From assembly GCA_900548075.1 (NCBI GenBank), contig URJD01000062.1:1-9121 (forward strand): a stretch of 9,121 bases of DNA, in the 5' to 3' direction. How positions within the stretch are numbered: position 1 is the stretch's first letter; every line of letters starts with the position of its first letter. Made by a program: the position numbers and the translations under genes. Shown here one piece after another: positions 7,183-9,121 of the stretch. The notes beneath the pieces were generated by a model that saw nothing but the letters and a program-made list of their open reading frames with translations, did not search any database and had not been told where the DNA came from. The stretch is from an uncultured Collinsella sp. (GTDB lineage Bacteria > Actinomycetota > Coriobacteriia > Coriobacteriales > Coriobacteriaceae).

Positions 7183-8172
7183 CTATGCTTGAGCGGCCAG
7201 TTCGGCCTTAGCTTTCTTCAACATGGCGTCGAGATCCTCGGAGGAATCCGAAGGAACCTTGCGGACCTCGAACTTGACGCCCTTGGCCTTGAGGGCCTCG
7301 AGAGTCTTGACGTCGTCATCGCCCATAGCGACGGCGTTGGTGACGACGACCTTGCCCTTGGAGTGAGCCATGGAACCGATGTTGACTTCCTTGATGTCGA
7401 CGCCGGCCTCGATGGCCTTGAGCAGATCCTGCGGGTTCTCGAAGAGCAGCATGGCCTTGGTGTCACCAAAGCGCGTGTCCTTGACGACCTCGGCCATCTT
7501 CTTGATGGGCACGACGTTGGCATGGACTCCCGGAGGGGCAGCCTGCTCGATCATGGTCTTGCGGAGCTCGTCGTGAGCAACGCCGTCGGAAACCACGATG
7601 ATGCGGTTGGGGTTGATCTGCTTGGTCCACGTGGTGGCCACCTGGCCATGAAGCAGACGGGTGTCGATACGGACGTGGGCGATCTTGATGTGCCCATCGC
7701 CGATGACCGTTCCCGGAGGGATGGCGCCTGCAGGAGCAGCGGCGGCCGCAGCCGGCTTCTTCTCCTCGGGCTCCAGAGACTCGGGCTTGACGCGCACGCC
7801 AGCCTTAGCCTCAGTCACGAGATGTTTTGCGATCGCATGTGCAGTGTTCTTTGCGTCAAAGCGCTGCGAATATGCCTCGATGAGCATAGGCAGGTTGACA
7901 CCGGTGACGATAGCCCAGGAATCGTGGCCCTCGATGAGCCCGCTGATCTGGTTGAACGGCGTGCCGCCCCACAGATCAACGAGGAAGAGCACCTGCTCCT
8001 GGTCTTCGAAGGAAGCGATTGCTTCCTCGACCTTGGCACGGAAGTCGTCGGGGCCCATGCTCGGCTCGAGCGAGACCACGGCAACAGACGGCTGATCGCC
8101 AAAGACCATCGAGCCCGTCTGCTTGATTCCAGCTGCCAAGTCCCCGTGGCTAGCAAGAACAATACTTACCAT
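7183..8172 (-). CDS. manX: PTS mannose family IIAB component
   Basis: This 329-residue soluble phosphocarrier takes phosphate from HPr and passes it to the sugar held by the IIC-IID permease. The IIA domain (about 1-125) has LASHGDLAAG with the phospho-His at residue 9 and the signature LVDLWGGTPFN. An Ala/Pro/Glu linker (about 130-158) joins it to the IIB domain, which shows HVRIDTRLLHGQVATTW with the second phospho-His at 175. Both positions agree closely with E. coli ManX (His10 and His175). IIB continues with IIVVSDGVAHDELRKT and AAPPGVHANVV, also ManX-like, and a C-terminal helix. The ATG at 8172 is chosen over a GTG one codon upstream because AAGGAGG lies 7 bases before it. First gene of the operon. 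Confidence 0.96.
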   Translation of the reverse strand: MVSIVLASHGDLAAGIKQTGSMVFGDQPSVAVVSLEPSMGPDDFRAKVEEAIASFEDQEQVLFLVDLWGGTPFNQISGLIEGHDSWAIVTGVNLPMLIEAYSQRFDAKNTAHAIAKHLVTEAKAGVRVKPESLEPEEKKPAAAAAAPAGAIPPGTVIGDGHIKIAHVRIDTRLLHGQVATTWTKQINPNRIIVVSDGVAHDELRKTMIEQAAPPGVHANVVPIKKMAEVVKDTRFGDTKAMLLFENPQDLLKAIEAGVDIKEVNIGSMAHSKGKVVVTNAVAMGDDDVKTLEALKAKGVKFEVRKVPSDSSEDLDAMLKKAKAELAAQA

Positions 8173-8509
8173 CACATAACCTCCTTTTTGTCTACGTATT
8201 TCCTACACGACATGAACGAAGTATACCTGTTTGGATTGTGGAATTATAGCTAAATTCGCAAAAGGTTGCATTATTTGTTTAAACGTCTAAGTTTGTTACA
8301 AATTGATTACGTTGCTGTTTTACAGCTTATTGCCTGCTAAAACGTGATTTGTTGATTGCTTTCAAAGACATATAAAGGTGCACTGTTCGTTAAGACCGCT
8401 TTTAGGTGGATCCCAATGCGTCTGCGTGCCGCCATTTTGTTTAAACAGATATGACTTGACTAACCGAAGCAAATATGTTTAGAACTCTAGCCCATGCAGT
8501 CATTGGATG
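8173..8509. other. AT-rich intergenic control region between hypA and the PTS operon
   Basis: These 337 bases contain no convincing gene. They are much richer in A and T than the genes on either side. They hold a sigma70-like promoter for manX; two exact copies of TTTGTTTAAAC (8274-8284 and 8436-8446); the odd palindrome TTTGTTACAAA (8292-8302); and the hairpin-like GCTGTTTTACAGC (8314-8326). No clear intrinsic terminator follows hypA, so hypA transcripts may run in here. No sigma54 -24/-12 element, the usual control of Firmicutes man/lev operons, was found. Confidence 0.65.
8243..8271 (-). promoter_or_regulatory. Predicted sigma70-type promoter of the manXYZ operon
   Basis: The minus strand has a perfect -10 TATAAT (8243-8248) and, 17 bases upstream, ATGCAA (8266-8271), which matches the -35 TTGACA at only 3 of 6. 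Transcription would begin near 8236, leaving a leader of about 64 bases before manX. The weak -35 would fit a promoter that needs an activator. Confidence 0.55.
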
Positions 8510-8938
8510 TTAGGTGATGTGGAGAGGGTTGGCGGCGTCAACGGCATCGGGGGCGTCGGAAGGGCCGTCGGGAGCAGCGTCTGCCGGGTCCTCGTCGGGG
8601 GTCTCGATCTGTTTGATCATGACCTCTTGGCCCTGCAGCAAATAGGTCTCGCCGCTACCGCAATGGGGACAGGTCTTGCCGTGCTCGACCGTCGCGTAGT
8701 CGCAGCCGCACGCCTCGCAATGTGTCACGGCCTCGACGGGCTCCACGATAAGCTCCGCGCCCTGCGCGATAGGCTTTTTATCTGCTGCCCAGCGCCAAGC
8801 GTCGAGCAGCAAGTCGGGAACGACGCCCGAGACCTCGCCCAGTAGCAACGTCACGCTCGAAACGCGACGCACGCCATGAGCGCGCGCCACATTCTCGACA
8901 TCGCGAATGATATGATAGACGATTCCCAATTCATGCAC
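8510..8938 (-). CDS. hypA: Hydrogenase nickel metallochaperone HypA
   Basis: This 142-residue protein delivers nickel, with HypB, to the large subunit of [NiFe]-hydrogenase precursors. The N-terminus MHELGIV supplies the conserved nickel-binding His2. A zinc domain carries Cys74 and Cys77 (CEAC) and Cys90 and Cys93 (CPHC), the same spacing as E. coli HypA. The start is a GTG at 8938, fixed by the conserved MHEL; the ATG four bases in is out of frame. The HypA core ends near residue 116. Beyond it is a 25-30 residue tail rich in Asp, Ala and Pro that family members of about 115 residues lack. Other hydrogenase genes are expected beyond the right edge. No clear terminator follows. Confidence 0.95.
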   Translation of the reverse strand: MHELGIVYHIIRDVENVARAHGVRRVSSVTLLLGEVSGVVPDLLLDAWRWAADKKPIAQGAELIVEPVEAVTHCEACGCDYATVEHGKTCPHCGSGETYLLQGQEVMIKQIETPDEDPADAAPDGPSDAPDAVDAANPLHIT

Positions 8939-8946
8939 TTTTTCTT

Positions 8947-8968
8947 CCGCCGTTCTAACGAACGGCGG
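8947..8968 (-). promoter_or_regulatory. Hairpin covering the hypA ribosome binding region
   Basis: A perfect 9-bp stem (CCGCCGTTC with GAACGGCGG) closed by a 4-base loop ends 8 bases before the hypA GTG on the minus strand. The likely Shine-Dalgarno GGAAG (8944-8948) begins inside the stem. No T-run follows on either strand, so a terminator is unlikely; reduced or controlled hypA translation is one reading. Confidence 0.6.
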
Positions 8969-9010
8969 TCGGCTTGACGCTGTGCGAGCCCCAGACGGGC
9001 GATCTGCCTT

Positions 9011-9121
9011 TCAATCGTCGGGCATGGGCAAAAGCCCTATGCCCTCCTCTTTCAAGGCACCTCGCCACGCCTGGGACTCGCTCGCTGTCCAACCGCTCTC
9101 TGCGCCGTTCTCCTGCTTGTT
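9011..9121 (-). CDS. C-terminal end of an unidentified gene upstream of hypA
   Basis: On the minus strand an open frame enters from beyond the window and stops with TGA at 9011-9013 after 36 visible codons. The visible end includes GWTASESQAWRGALKEEG and finishes LLPMPDD. Codon third positions are mostly G or C, as in the genes here. The next-best frame on this strand (open to a TAG nearer the hairpin) is very Arg-rich and looks less like coding sequence. The gap to the hypA start is 72 bases, so the two could share a transcript. I do not recognise the family; a hydrogenase-related or unrelated protein is possible. Confidence 0.45.
   Translation of the reverse strand, partial: NKQENGAESGWTASESQAWRGALKEEGIGLLPMPDD

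Noticed and set aside
6316..8253. A very long open frame on the plus strand opposite the PTS operon
   Set aside because: It mirrors manY and manX on the other strand, has a composition rich in His, Asp and Gly without recognisable domains, and is explained by GC-biased codons of the true genes.
8364..8379. A catabolite-responsive (cre) like site, TGAAAGCAATCAAC on the minus strand
   Set aside because: It misses the central CG and one further conserved base of the cre consensus, so it is too weak to call.
8401..8446. Imperfect hairpin around GGCGGCACGCAGACGC as a terminator for hypA
   Set aside because: The stem is short and bulged and no T-run follows on the minus strand.

Overview
The window reads as chromosomal DNA from a high-GC actinobacterium. 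It resembles the gut class Coriobacteriia, with a Collinsella-like relative as best guess. That assignment is inferred from gene order, codon use and protein resemblance; no search was run. Genes are GC-rich with G/C-ending codons, and intergenic regions are clearly AT-richer.

Left part (1-4600, plus strand): a cell-wall growth and signalling module. A RodA/FtsW-type glycan polymerase runs without a stop into a class B penicillin-binding protein, giving one fused SEDS-transpeptidase chain whose N-terminus lies off the window. A PASTA-domain Ser/Thr kinase of the PknB type follows. The order matches the actinobacterial rodA-pbpA-pknA-pknB locus, except that polymerase and transpeptidase are fused and no separate pknA lies between them and pknB. 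A strong intrinsic terminator closes the unit.

Middle (4600-5400, minus strand): a tRNA-Arg(CCT) with its own terminator and a possible extended -10 promoter, a 22-bp-arm inverted repeat of unknown function, and a small DUF956 protein. The DUF956 gene is separated from the next operon by a terminator-like hairpin.

Right part (5400-8510, minus strand): a complete mannose-family phosphotransferase operon in the order IIAB (manX), IIC (manY), IID (manZ), each with a good ribosome binding site and short spacing. The DUF956 gene lies downstream, an arrangement familiar from Firmicutes mannose PTS loci. A 337-bp AT-rich leader upstream holds a sigma70-like promoter and several small palindromes and repeats that could be operators.

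Far right (8510-9121, minus strand): hypA, a nickel chaperone for hydrogenase maturation with an acidic C-terminal tail and a hairpin against its ribosome binding site. It is preceded by the C-terminal end of an unidentified gene.

Most of the window is recognisable housekeeping and transport biology. The items most worth a second look are the single-chain polymerase-transpeptidase, the inverted repeat at 4813-4881, the control region of the PTS operon, and an Asp replacing one of the usual activation-loop threonines of the kinase. I see no CRISPR array, transposase, phage gene or clearly new multi-gene system.
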